The position numbers and the translations under genes are program-made. The notes under the pieces were generated by a model. The model made no database searches and was not told where the DNA came from. It saw only the letters and a program-made list of their open reading frames with translations. A stretch of DNA of 64,000 nucleotides from Pycnococcus provasolii (taxonomy: Eukaryota > Chlorophyta > Pseudoscourfieldiophyceae > Pseudoscourfieldiales > Pycnococcaceae), in the NCBI GenBank assembly GCA_938743325.2, contig OW568866.1:124001-188000 (forward strand). Direction: 5' to 3'. This document shows positions 1-10,600 of this stretch, piece by piece. How positions within the stretch are numbered: position 1 is the stretch's first letter; the number at the start of each line of letters is the position of its first letter.

Positions 1-1
1 G

Positions 2-2389
2 ACAGGAGGAGGGGACAACCGCACGCGCATATGGGACGCGCGACCGCTGTTCACACCCACGAACGCGTGGGCGGAGGCGTCGACGACAAACCAAACCAAC
101 GCGCCAAACGCGCCAGCAGCACCCGCGCTCGACAGCTCCATATTCACGGGAACGCTGCTGCTCGCGTCGCTCTCGGACCACTACGGGCCAGTCAACGCCG
201 TGCGATTCAACCCGCAGAACGAAAAAATGCTCGCGGCGGCGGGAGACGACAACAACATCCTGCTCTACGAACTTCAGGTTGGAACGGGGGCCAAGGAGTT
301 TGGAAGCAACACCGCGCCCAACGCAGAGAACTGGAGGGCGAGCATCGTCTGCCGTGGACACCTCTCGAATATCACCGACCTTAGCTGGTCCGTAGACGGG
401 CGCTTGTTCGCCACCTGCAGCCTCGACAACGCCGTGATCGTGTGGAACGCAAAGGGACGCGAGGTGGCGCGTCTGCAGGGACACGAAAGCTTCGTTAAGG
501 GTGTCACCTGGGACCCCGTGGGGAGGTACCTTGCAACGCAGGGTGACGACAAGAGGGTCATCATCTGGCGTACGGACACCTGGAAGCAGGCGAACGAGGT
601 ATCCGAGCCGTTTGCCAACACGCCGCCGAATCGAACGCACTCGCTGCGTCTCGCGTGGAGCCCCGACGGGCGGTTTGTGGCAAGCACGAACGCGTACGAG
701 AATCTCGTGGGAGCGCACACGGCGCCAATCATCGGGCGTGAGAAATTCGGGCAGCAGTTCAGCCTCGTGGGACACTCCGCTCCAGTCGTCACAATTCGCA
801 TGAACCCGCGCATGCGGCACAACAAGGGAAAGGGAGCTGTGTGCGCCGTCGCTATGGGCAGCCAGGATCGATCCATCAGCGTGTGGAATCTAGGCACGAT
901 GCGACCCAGCGTATACAAAGGGCTCTTCGAAAAGCAGGTTTCCGACCTCGCTTGGGATCCTTCGGGCCGCCTGCTTGTAGCATGCTCCCTAGATGGCACC
1001 GTGGCCACGCTTCAGTTTTTTGACGAGGAGATTGGAACGCCACTCACCGACGCCGAGCATTCCACATTCATGTCCTCGCTCTACGGTTCGATGCCTGGTG
1101 CGATGGGTGGCAAGACAGCCTTGCCGGAAAGTGCGAGGATGAGGGTGCCGGGTGGTGGCGGCGAGCATGCTGTCGCCACGGCACGTGAGGAGCGGCAGCA
1201 TCACCAACAGCCCTCAGTGATGCCCCAGCGTATGGATCGGCGGAACGACGGGCGCAAGCGTATCGTTCCGAACGCGGTCGAAGGCGGCGGCGGCGGCGGC
1301 GGTGCCATGACTGCCATGCCACTTCGACCGCCTCTCCCACCGCCGGCGGGCGCGGCAGCTGCGGCGGGAGCATCGCCGGCACCGATCGCGATGGTTGGGC
1401 GAAAGCGGCCAAGCGAAGGTGGTACGCTGCAGTTGCAGCCGGCACCCGCGCTCAGGGTCGTTCCACCCACGGAGATTACGCCGCAGCTTCACCTTCAGCT
1501 CTCTGAAAGCGGCATGGTGCTCGAGTTCCGCAATCAAGCTGAGAAGTGCGCGCTCGTCTGCCGGCGGGCAGATGGCACAGCGCTCTGGACGGATCAGCTT
1601 CCTAATCCATGCGCTCGCGCCGCGGGAGGTTCCGGTGGCGTGTGGATCGCCGCAGGGTGCGCCGATGGCACGCTGCACGCTCTGCTGCCCTCCGGCCGCC
1701 GCGTGCTGCCCCCGCTGGTGCTCGGCTCCGCGCCAGCTTTCCTGAGTGCATCGCCGTCTTCAGATGGCGGCGCGCCGCCACGGCTTCTCTGGTGCGGCGC
1801 GGACGGTGACCTCGCAATCTTCAACTGCGCGACGTGCCGACGCGAGCTGACGGCACGGCTGCCAGCCATTGTGGGTGCCGAGGTGGCGGACGTGAGGCTT
1901 CGAGACGCTGTGAAGGCGGAGGACGTTCCGGTGCCCCTCTGCGTTCTTGCGGATGGCAGGGTGCTAGCTTACCACGCAGGTCTCGAGTCGTGGATGTTGG
2001 TGCAAGATCACGACCCCTTCAGCCAAGCGGAGAGGAGGTTGGCTGCATTTTCCGAGGGCGGTGGCGATGACGACGGCTTGCTCGGTAGCTACGTGGCTGC
2101 ATGCAGGCACTGGGAGTCACAGCTGGCGGCAGCTCGCGTGCTTGGTAGACGACAGGATGCGTCAAATGCAGTCAAGGGGCTTGTGGGCGCGCTGGTTGCT
2201 GTTGGCGACGTGTATCGACTTGGTGGTTTGGTTAGGGCACTGCTCCGGAACAAGGGTGTGGAAGTCATCGGTGTCTCGGAGGGTGTTGAGGAGGACTGGG
2301 TGAGAAAGGCGATTGAGCCGATGAGGGAGAGTGCGAGTGTGAGCGTACAAAGACTGTATGAGGAGCTGACTGACGAAATGGCAGGATGA
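2..2389 (+). CDS. HIRA: HIRA histone chaperone, 5' end outside window
   Basis: HIRA deposits histone H3.3-H4 on DNA independently of replication, working with ASF1. The reading frame is open from the first bases of the window and runs through GDNRTRIWD and LLASLSDHYGPVNAVRF, so the true start lies upstream. At least six WD40 blades are visible in roughly the first 1,020 bases, including LFATCSLDNAVIVWN, YLATQGDDKRVIIWR and AVAMGSQDRSISVWN. A basic DGRKRIVPN motif near 1245-1275 matches the ASF1-binding B domain (DGRRRITP-like in animals). After a Gly/Pro/Ala linker, the C-terminal half (about 1440-2300) fits the Hira domain that contacts CABIN1-type partners. The gene is convergent with the coiled-coil gene that ends at 2564. 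The family call is firm; only the N-terminus is missing. Confidence 0.93.
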   Translation, partial: TGGGDNRTRIWDARPLFTPTNAWAEASTTNQTNAPNAPAAPALDSSIFTGTLLLASLSDHYGPVNAVRFNPQNEKMLAAAGDDNNILLYELQVGTGAKEFGSNTAPNAENWRASIVCRGHLSNITDLSWSVDGRLFATCSLDNAVIVWNAKGREVARLQGHESFVKGVTWDPVGRYLATQGDDKRVIIWRTDTWKQANEVSEPFANTPPNRTHSLRLAWSPDGRFVASTNAYENLVGAHTAPIIGREKFGQQFSLVGHSAPVVTIRMNPRMRHNKGKGAVCAVAMGSQDRSISVWNLGTMRPSVYKGLFEKQVSDLAWDPSGRLLVACSLDGTVATLQFFDEEIGTPLTDAEHSTFMSSLYGSMPGAMGGKTALPESARMRVPGGGGEHAVATAREERQHHQQPSVMPQRMDRRNDGRKRIVPNAVEGGGGGGGAMTAMPLRPPLPPPAGAAAAAGASPAPIAMVGRKRPSEGGTLQLQPAPALRVVPPTEITPQLHLQLSESGMVLEFRNQAEKCALVCRRADGTALWTDQLPNPCARAAGGSGGVWIAAGCADGTLHALLPSGRRVLPPLVLGSAPAFLSASPSSDGGAPPRLLWCGADGDLAIFNCATCRRELTARLPAIVGAEVADVRLRDAVKAEDVPVPLCVLADGRVLAYHAGLESWMLVQDHDPFSQAERRLAAFSEGGGDDDGLLGSYVAACRHWESQLAAARVLGRRQDASNAVKGLVGALVAVGDVYRLGGLVRALLRNKGVEVIGVSEGVEEDWVRKAIEPMRESASVSVQRLYEELTDEMAG

Positions 2390-2563
2390 TATCCCTGCTT
2401 GACTTTTGTTGATATTGTGTGTTATTTGTTTTTTTTTTGAGAAGATGTTTCAAAAAAGTCGTGGTCTTTACTCGCATCACCACCCTTTCTTCCCAGCCAC
2501 CAAAAAAAAAGTGTTCAACGGTGCGAAAAAGAAACAACGACGGGCTTGCGCACGGGTCGTCCA

Positions 2564-3581
2564 TCACACGTCCATGCTTCCCTCTCGCGCGAGGCTAGCC
2601 TTCAACTCTCGGCTTGCCAGCCTCTTGCGCGTGTTGATTTTACCTTCCTTGAGCGCATCCTTGAACGCTGGGCTGACACCCGCTGGCCTCTCCTCCTCCC
2701 CATTTTCATTTTCGTTTGCCGCGGCAAGAGCTTCCTCCGCCACTGTCCTCTTGCGGCTCTCGACGGCGTTGACAACGCGCTGCAGTCGTTCGAGCGCCGC
2801 CTCGAGCTTCGCACGCAAGCTTGGAAACGCCGCGACTGCGCCACGCAACCTCTGGCGCAGTGCGGCTGGCGATGGCACATTTTCCTGTGTTCCGTCAGCG
2901 GCAGCATCTTCCTCCTCGGCGGCTGTTGTGGGTGGAGGCAGAGGCTCTGACGGGCGAAGCGACGCAAGCTCTCCGTCGAGGTCGGTGAGAAGGTGCTGAG
3001 GCACAGATTCTCGCATAGATGCACACCTTTGCGCAAGTTGCGCCACCTCCTCCTGTTTGTGTTTAGTGGGAAAATGAATGAAGAAGACAAAACACGCAGG
3101 TTGTTGTTTGTTGTTTTTGGAAGAGTTAGTATCTATGGTGTTGGTGGACGCATGATGCGCATGGTGTGTTTGCTTGACGAGGAAAAGAAAAGGAAGAAAG
3201 GCGCACCTCTATTTGCGCGAGTTCCCCGAGTGCCGGTTGGATCGCGGGCATAGCTTGCAAGTCTTCGTCCGCGAGTTCCCATTCCTGCGGCAAGGCGCCG
3301 CTTGCGGCTGACCCGTTCCGTTCGTCGTCGTTTTGTCCTCCAGACATGCCTTCTGCGGTATTTTCTGCTTGTGTTGCGAGAGATCGTTCGAGCGACGCGA
3401 GTATGCACGTTTGCATGTCCGCGAGTCGTTGACGCAGCGCGTCGAGGTAGGCTGCAGATTCCTCCGCTTTCGAGGCGTCGGCGGATTCCCCCCTAAGTGC
3501 CGTGAGCCGAGCTTCCACGGACGTTTCCAAAAGGGAGCTGAGGTGCGCCTGAGCATTGAGCGAGGACACGCGAACACGCAT
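2564..3581 (-). CDS. coiled-coil protein of unknown function, two exons
   Basis: I do not recognise this gene. Exon 1 runs from the ATG at 3581 (MRVRVSSLNAQ) to 3207 and exon 2 from 3052 to 2564. They are joined by a 154 bp intron with donor GTGCGC and acceptor AAACAG, in phase 0, which gives ELAQIE-EEVAQLAQRC. The product is about 287 residues, mostly helical and rich in Ala, Glu, Leu and Arg. There is a probable coiled coil in the first 125 residues and another across ALRQRLRGAVAAFPSLRAK. The middle is acidic and proline-rich. No signal peptide or membrane segment is seen. A scaffold or kinetochore-type role would be a guess. Confidence 0.6.
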
Positions 3582-4098
3582 GCTGAAGATGAAAATGTGT
3601 ACTTGAAAAGTAAAATGAAGAAGAAGGCACAGAACAGAGTGCGTGTGCGTAATGAAGTGTGGTTCGTTTGGAAACCTGGTTCGGAACCAGGGGGAGGGAG
3701 GGAGGGACGGGACGGGGAAGGGAACGGGAACGGGAAGGGAAGGGACGGGAATGGGCGGGAACTCAGGGAAGGGAAGGCTTCGAAGGACACAACACAACAC
3801 AGGGAAGGGGGATCCCTCCAACAGGTCCCCCGCGGTGTTCTGTTCTATCTCGCTGGTGCTTGCGCCCCTGGGGTGCAAATTTCAAATTCCCGGCTGAATT
3901 CATTCGGGATTTCGGGGAGACTGTACTTCCTTCCTGTGTAATATGCTGTGTGGAAGGAAACCCAACCCGTGCCGTCACATTCCAACGCACATTCCGCTGA
4001 TTCCGAAAGGCTCTTCTTCGTAGTTCTATCTTTCGTAGTGGTACAGTACAGTACTACCTATAGTACGTTTACAGTGTCCTATATGAATTACACGGCGG
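3582..4098. promoter_or_regulatory. intergenic region with long G-rich polypurine tract
   Basis: This 517 bp gap lies between the 3' end of the MurC gene and the start of the coiled-coil gene. It holds a plus-strand purine tract at about 3690-3776 made of many GGG and GGGG runs. That tract is a C/T tract on the sense strand, about 110 bp before the coiled-coil ATG. No gene was found. Confidence 0.5.
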
Positions 4099-5886
4099 TC
4101 AAGTTTGCAAGCGTTTCACGCACGCGCGGCCGACGCGCGTCACGTCGCCCGCGCCGAGCGTTAGCACGGCGGTGCGGGGAGTTGAGGTTGACGCAGCAGC
4201 ACCACCGGTGCCGACGCGATCCAGCACTTTCGTGATGGCGTCGTCAACCGACGACGCGTACGTCACCGACGAACAACCGAGCACCTGCAGACGGCCAACA
4301 AGCGCGCGCGCGTCCAGCTGAGACGAACCGTCCAACGTCGACCCGTCGGCGTGCGAAAGACGGCCCTCGTCGCGAGCTCGAAACGTCTCCACCACGCAGA
4401 TCCAACAACCGCGCGGAACGCCAGATGCTAGCGCGTCGGCGAACGACTCGTGCATCGCAGCGAGACGAGTTTGCGTGTGAGCTTGTACGACGACCCAAGT
4501 GCCGTACGCAGTCTCGTCGAACTTCTCGCGCATCGCGGAAAGCGCGCTCGCAATCTCCGTCGGGTGGTGGGCGTAGTCGTCGACGAACTCGAACGTCGCG
4601 CCGTCATCGAGCACGAGCGGGCTGGGCGTGAGCAGCTCGAAGCGTCGCGCCACGCCGCGGAAGGTTGCAATGCGCCGGCATGCGGCATCCGCGGCGGCGA
4701 GCGCCGAGCGAGACGGCGTGCACGTCGTCTCTTCGTCGGCCATTTCGAGCAGCGCATTGGCGGCGACGGCGGCGGCGCCATTCAGCAGGTTGTACCGTCC
4801 TGGAAGAGGAACGTCGAGGTTGGCGACAAGCATGCCATCATCGGCAGACGACGAGGAGGAGTAAAATGTGAGCGTGCGATCCTCCTCGTCGACGTGAAAG
4901 CCGCCTCCGTTGCCGACCACGCAATCTCTTGACGTGCCATACAGCAGCGCATTGGGATGTTTGCGTGCAATCGCCAGCGCACCTTCGTCGTCCGCGCATG
5001 CGAGCAGCACGCGCGAACGGCTTGCAAAGCCATCAAAGGCGGCATGGTACGACTCCGGCGTGCGATAGTAGTCGACGTGCTCCCACTCAACGCTCGTTAT
5101 GACTGCAACGTGCGGTGACATCAGGTCGAACATGCCGCCGTACTCGTCCGCCTCAACAATCGCGACGGGTTTCGCAGCACCGTCGTTGACGTCGCCGTCT
5201 TGGTTCGAGAAGAAACCGTCCGTGTCGCTTCCAAAGTCCGCAACGTCTCCGCCAACAATCGCACGTACTGTCGTCGTGCTTGGCTGTGCACAGACCGCCG
5301 CGACGGCAGTCATACCCGTCGTGGTTGTTTTCCCGTGCGTTCCCGCGATCGCGACGATACGCGACTGTTCGAGCAGGTCCGGAACGAAGTGACTTCTCGA
5401 GAGGATGGGTATCCCGTACTTGCGTGCCGTCGCAAGCTCGACGTCGTCGTCAGGAACGGCTGTCGACCTTACGACAACGTCGACGTTGTTTTGAATGTGC
5501 GCAGCGTTGGAGCCAGCGTACGTGAGAATGCCGTGTTTTTCCGTGAGACGACGCAGCTTTGGCGACTCCGACGCGTCTGATCCTGAGATGGCTTTAAATC
5601 TTGTAGGCACCATGGTGGACGCGCATATGGCAAGCGGTGCGAGTCCCGCCCCCGCGATTCCGACGAAGTGGATTCTTTTGAGAGAACCAGGTGTGTTTGT
5701 ATTGGTACCATCAAGTGCTGATGCCCGAGACACGTGTCGTTGAGGACATCGTAATCTGACGAGAACGCCAGAAGGTGAAATTCGTCGCCACGAAGGGGAA
5801 GCTTTGAGATTTCTTAAGGAGGAGAGAAAACTATTACGATGGTGAGCAGAATTTGAGAATGGTGGTGGCCGCCGTCGCATCGTCAT
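4099..5886 (-). CDS. murC: UDP-N-acetylmuramate--L-alanine ligase (MurC), probably plastid-targeted
   Basis: MurC adds L-alanine to UDP-MurNAc, the first amino-acid step of peptidoglycan synthesis. The ATG at 5886 (MTMRRRPPPF) gives about 595 residues. The first 70 residues are rich in Arg, Ser and Pro with few acids, as expected of a transit peptide. The Mur fold follows: HFVGIAGAGLAPLA at the UDP-binding N-domain, the P-loop GTHGKTTTT near residue 180, EADEYGGMFDL and TSVEWEHVDYY in the central domain, and DDYAHHPTEI near residue 435 in the C-terminal domain. The last is diagnostic of MurC (DDYGHHPTEI in bacteria). An insertion rich in Asp and Gly separates the P-loop from EADEYGG. MurC is known from prasinophytes, streptophyte algae and mosses as part of a plastid peptidoglycan pathway. 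The plastid location is inferred. Confidence 0.88.
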   Translation of the reverse strand: MTMRRRPPPFSNSAHHRNSFLSSLRNLKASPSWRRISPSGVLVRLRCPQRHVSRASALDGTNTNTPGSLKRIHFVGIAGAGLAPLAICASTMVPTRFKAISGSDASESPKLRRLTEKHGILTYAGSNAAHIQNNVDVVVRSTAVPDDDVELATARKYGIPILSRSHFVPDLLEQSRIVAIAGTHGKTTTTGMTAVAAVCAQPSTTTVRAIVGGDVADFGSDTDGFFSNQDGDVNDGAAKPVAIVEADEYGGMFDLMSPHVAVITSVEWEHVDYYRTPESYHAAFDGFASRSRVLLACADDEGALAIARKHPNALLYGTSRDCVVGNGGGFHVDEEDRTLTFYSSSSSADDGMLVANLDVPLPGRYNLLNGAAAVAANALLEMADEETTCTPSRSALAAADAACRRIATFRGVARRFELLTPSPLVLDDGATFEFVDDYAHHPTEIASALSAMREKFDETAYGTWVVVQAHTQTRLAAMHESFADALASGVPRGCWICVVETFRARDEGRLSHADGSTLDGSSQLDARALVGRLQVLGCSSVTYASSVDDAITKVLDRVGTGGAAASTSTPRTAVLTLGAGDVTRVGRACVKRLQT

Positions 5887-6349
5887 CACACGACAACGAC
5901 ACGACACGCACGCACGCACACACACACACGCACACAAATAAATAATGTCCTCAAATAAATAAATGACAAGAGGAAAGCCGAAAGGCAAAATCGCGAAAAA
6001 ATCAAAAAAATGAAAAATCAGCGAACGAACCAAACCCCGAAACGAAACCAAACCCCGAAAAAGGGAGGGAAAAAGACAGAGACAGAAGGGGATAGCAGAA
6101 CCAGAAGGGGATACCGGATCGATATGTAGCGGTATCCCAAGAATGCGCCGAGCTCCTCGATGCCACCTCCCTCATTTTATTATCGATGCGTCTGATCCTG
6201 CTCGTCCTTTCTTCAAAAGCGGTGTAATCTTTCGCGTTATCTTCTAAATGCCCCGGGGGCGGACCCTTTAACCCTTTTCCTTCCCTGCCCCGGCGGGAGG
6301 GTCCGGGTCCCCCCTCCCCCCGGCGCGGACTCCGGGATCAAACAAAACC
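5887..6349. promoter_or_regulatory. divergent promoter region MurC / psaD
   Basis: This is the shared 463 bp upstream region of two divergent plastid-related genes. It contains a CA-rich stretch at 5903-5936, a duplicated AAACCCCGAAA-type motif at about 6033-6060, and a duplicated AGAAGGGGATA at about 6084-6112. No coding sequence was found. Joint control of the two genes is possible but not shown. Confidence 0.4.
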
Positions 6350-7245
6350 ATGGCGCCGCTTGCTGCACGAGTCTCTTCGCTGCGCCCCTCGCGCTCCGTG
6401 CGCCCGCTCTCCTCTGCCCGCCGCTCCGTGCGTGTCCGCGCCGAGGAAAAAAAGGCAAAGGCGGAGAAGGCGCCCTGGACCGAGCCCACGCTCGACCCGT
6501 CGACGCCCGCGCCCATCTTCGGAGGCTCCACCGGAGGACTGCTCTCCAAGGCGTCCGAGGAGGAGTTCTACGTCATCACCTGGGAAGGGTACGTCACGTT
6601 CTAATATGCATGCACGCACGCGCGCACCTTACCCTGGCTTTTGCTTGATACGAACAAAAAGAACGCGCGAACCCCTAAGACTCGGTCGTGAACATTGACC
6701 TCGTTGACGTGTGCGCGCGCATGCGCGTCGTTAGGTTTCTTTTGGGTTTTTCTTCCATTCAAAAAAAAAAAACAAGAAATAAAGCGCGTGGTGTGGTGCT
6801 ACCTGCAAACACAAAACTTAAACACAACTATAAGAAAGAAACATGACGACTCACACCACACAACACACTTTCCTCTTTTTATTTTTTAATTTTTTTTCAC
6901 GAGTACAGAAAGAAGGAGCAGATCTTCGAGATGCCGACGGGAGGTGCCGCCATCATGCGCAGCGGCCCGAACATGATGAAGCTTGCGCGTAAGGAGCAGT
7001 GCATGGCCATGACGACCCAGCTGCGAACGAAATTCAAGACGGATGCCTGCTACTACCGCGTGTTCCCGAATGGCGAGGTGCAGTACCTTCACCCGAAGGA
7101 TGGTGTGTACCCTGAGAAGGTGAACAAGGGCCGCGTGAGCGACAACATGAACATGCGCCGCATCGGACAGAACGTCAACCCTGTTGACGTGAAGTTCACC
7201 GGCGGCATGGGTGGTGGATTCAACGCGAGCGGCAGCCAGATCTGA
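6350..7245 (+). CDS. psaD: photosystem I reaction centre subunit II (PsaD), two exons
   Basis: PsaD sits on the stromal side of photosystem I and docks ferredoxin. Exon 1 is 6350-6588 and exon 2 is 6909-7245, with a 320 bp intron (donor GTACGT, acceptor TACAG). The junction codon is GG|A, which gives [18 protein letters not shown], a close match to the PsaD signature. The first 35 or so residues are a typical Ala/Arg/Ser transit peptide ending near SVRVRA. The conserved core is complete: [37 protein letters not shown] and VKFTGG. A Gly-rich tail ([14 protein letters not shown]) follows the usual end. Nuclear location with a transit peptide and an intron shows that this is a photosynthetic eukaryote. 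Confidence 0.97.
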
Positions 7246-7485
7246 GCATGTTGAACACGCGCGCCTTACCTTGGTGGACAACAAATAGGTGTTTTTCTTT
7301 TTTTTGGTAAAGAAACTTGCCATTCAACAACAACAACAACAACAACAACAACACCTTCCGTTCTTTCTATCATTTTTGTAGGGTCACCAGACACCAAATC
7401 AGAAAAAAAGTATAAAAGAAAGGCTACTCTTACAAGAGGTATTCTTTATTCTGAATTGATTGATGGTGGTTGATTCTTTACTATT

Positions 7486-7517
<32 letters not shown>

Positions 7518-7654
7518 TGTTGTTTTTCTTTTGTTTTTTTTAACCCACACACACACACCAATCACCTTCCTTCATTTTGTTGGTGTACATACACAACTAC
7601 TACAGTAATTGACCAGTCTCTCTTCATTTCTTCTCTCACTCTCTCTCCTTTGTT
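7246..7654. other. intergenic region with microsatellites
   Basis: This gap lies between two convergent genes. It contains an (AAC)n tract at about 7327-7352 and a (GTC)n tract at about 7485-7516. It is otherwise T-rich 3'-flank sequence, with no gene seen. Confidence 0.5.
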
Positions 7655-10600
7655 TTAGCTGATATCAATGACACCTTCGCTCTCCGCAATGCTCCTCGCA
7701 AGCTGCGTTTTTAGCACTTCGCGGCTCGAATACGGAGGAAGCTTGGTGAAGTGCAGGCACGTGCTTACGCTCGTCAGCGCATCGTCGCCAGCACCACGCT
7801 TCTCCACCACCGTCAGAGGAGGACGCAGCGCGGACAGGCCGCCGGCTGGCAGGTGCGGCGTTCCCGTGGCAAACTTCAGAAATGCGCGACGCTCGCTGAC
7901 ATTCATCTCCGCAAGCTCCGCAATCAGGAAGCGGAATGGCGGACTGCGCTTGTCGTAGCCATTCGTCGCAACGAGGCACTCCTCCAGCGTCGCGGCATCC
8001 CATGCAACGTCGCCGTCGCCGGCGGCGAGGTGGTTCCACTCCGCAGGCGTCAGAAGACGCAGCGTAAGCATGGCGGCGCTCGTTGCTGGCATGCTCTTGC
8101 AAGCAACCTCGTCAGCAGGGGTTCCGCCAGTGACAGCCGCAGCCGCCGTCGTCGTGGCAGCAGCTGCCGCACCAACAGCCGCCGCTCCCGCAGCCGCCGC
8201 ACCAACAGCAGCTTCTGCAGCTGCCGTCGTCGTCGCAGCAGCCGATCCACCACCGCCGCCACCACCACCACCAGGAACGTCGTCACCGCCACCTCCCACC
8301 AAGCTAGCACACACCGTGCTGAAACCTTGGCGGAAAGCCGCCGCCTGACGCGACATAGATGTCATGCACAGGTACTGCGTCGCAAGCATCACGTACGCTC
8401 TCACGTTCTCCGTCGTGACATCCTCCATCTCGCCGCCAGGTCGCAGAGCACGTCGCGGGTTGGATGGCGCCACGAAGCTGTAGAGATACATGTCGCCGTC
8501 CATCACAAGCGCGTTGTGCAGGCGCTCCATCGCCTCGGCGCTCTCCTGCAGAGCCTCGGAAACCTCAGCGCGCGCCATCACAAGCGCATTCGCCCGTCTT
8601 GCGGCACCCTGCGTCGCGTCACCCTCGAGCGCCGCGAGGGACGCGTGCGCAACGCTGAGGCGGTGCGCCGCAGCATCGCGGCGAGCAACCATCTCCGTGA
8701 GCTCCAGCAAGTGCTGAGGCACGCTGCCAAGAGCCTTCACGCCGTGAAAATCATCCAGGCGAGGCGTCTGGCCCATGCACAGGCGTAGGAAGGGAGCGCT
8801 CAGCACGACGGGAAACGTTCGCGCATCGGCAATCGCCTTGCCGTACAGCTGGCCGAGCAGCTCGAAGCGCTCGAGCACCTCGCGCGTGACAGCCGCACGC
8901 TCGGCATTCTGGGCAGACCTTGCCGCCGCATGTCCGTGTGGACGAGAGCGAGGGATGGTGGCGGGCGCATCACGGGTTGACGGCAAGAACGGCGAAACTT
9001 CGCCGGGGCACGTCGCGGTGCCAGAGCCCTCGTGGCCACCGCCGGCACCCGCGCTTGCACGCTTCGATCCCTTGCGGCGGCGGTGGTGGTGGTGATGGTG
9101 GTGACCACCCGCGGACGAGGGGATCATCGACGCGTCAGCAGGCGGGGGGCTGTCGCCGTCCGCCTCCTCCATCGCTGCAGCCTTCCAGAGCGCTAGGTGG
9201 TCAGCGGCGCCAACGGGATCCGAGTCGCCGCGCAACTCGAGAATGTCGTCTGGAAGCGCCGCAGGATGCAAGCCGCCGTCGCAGACGAGCTCCACGGCAA
9301 GGTCGTTGATGTGCTGGCTTGTCGTCCACATTGGCACCGAGTCGTTCTCGAGGCGGCTTGTCAGGCGGCTAGCCACCATCGCGTACCACTCGAGCGTCAC
9401 GCCGACGCCAAAGCCGCGCTCGCCTCGGAACGCAACCTCCATCTCCGTGCGCCGCGTCTCTGGCACGCGCATCAGGCTCTTGGCCCAGGGAAGTACGGGC
9501 TCGCGATCCACCACGAAGCGCATCTTCTTCAGCGTGCCTAACACCGCGTCGCGAGGCGCGCTGCCAGGGCCGGCGTAAAGCCCAATCTGGCGTCCGTATA
9601 TGCTCATGGGCCCGTCGCGTCCGTCGGCACCCGAGCCACCGCCGGCGCCCGAGCCGCCCGCTCCTCCGGCACCTCCACCTCGTGAGGCGCCGCCAGATGC
9701 GTAGAGACCACCGTCACCTCCCGCCGTCACGCTGAGCCCTTGAAGCACCACCCGCGGTGCGCTTTGCAGGCGATGCGCTGCTCGGCTCAGCCCGAGCATC
9801 GACAGTGCGAGCATCGTCTCGCGCACCGAGAGAGGCAGGAGAGGCGCGAGGCGAACGCTCACGACCAGCGCCCATGGAGGCAGCGCGCATGCCATCACGC
9901 TCACGGCGTCGGAAAGTTCCGCCCGCACGCGGTCGGCGAGCATTGGCACATCCCACGAAATTACCGCTCGCAGCGGCGCCGACGCCACCGACGCGGCCGC
10001 CGCCGATGCGCTGCCCGCACCATTCACCTCCCATCCGCGTAGGCGGCTGAGATTGGAAAGCAGCACGAGCAGGCGAAGCATCGGGCTCGTCGTCTCGTGC
10101 TCCACCCCAAAAGCGCGGCGAACCCAGGCACCCACGCGCATCGTGCGCGTGCAATCAAGCCAGATGTCGCTCGACAGGAGCGGCAGCGTCTTGCCGCTGT
10201 CGACGCCTCGCACCACGGGTGCGGGATCCACGAGGCTCTGGCGCAGCTCGTCCCAATCGTGAGACTCGTCGAGGTCGCCTTCGTCGCACTCCGCAAGCGC
10301 ACCCAGTCCATCGTAATCCTCCTCGGGCGAGTCGAGGCCGCCGGCGGACGTCGTCATCCTCTCGAGCGTCGCTCGTCGGATGTCGTTCGCGCCAGCGCAT
10401 GCCGACGGCGCTCCCTCGGATATCACCTGCTCCATCACCGATGCCAGGCTAGCCGCGCTCGGATCGTCCGACCCTGGCGCAAACTCGGCATTCTCGCCCG
10501 GTCCCAGCGGGCGATACAGCAGTGTCACGCTCGCGTTCCACAGCACCGCAGGGTGCCGGCCAATCATCGACGAGATGGATGGTGCCGCCGATGCCGCGTC

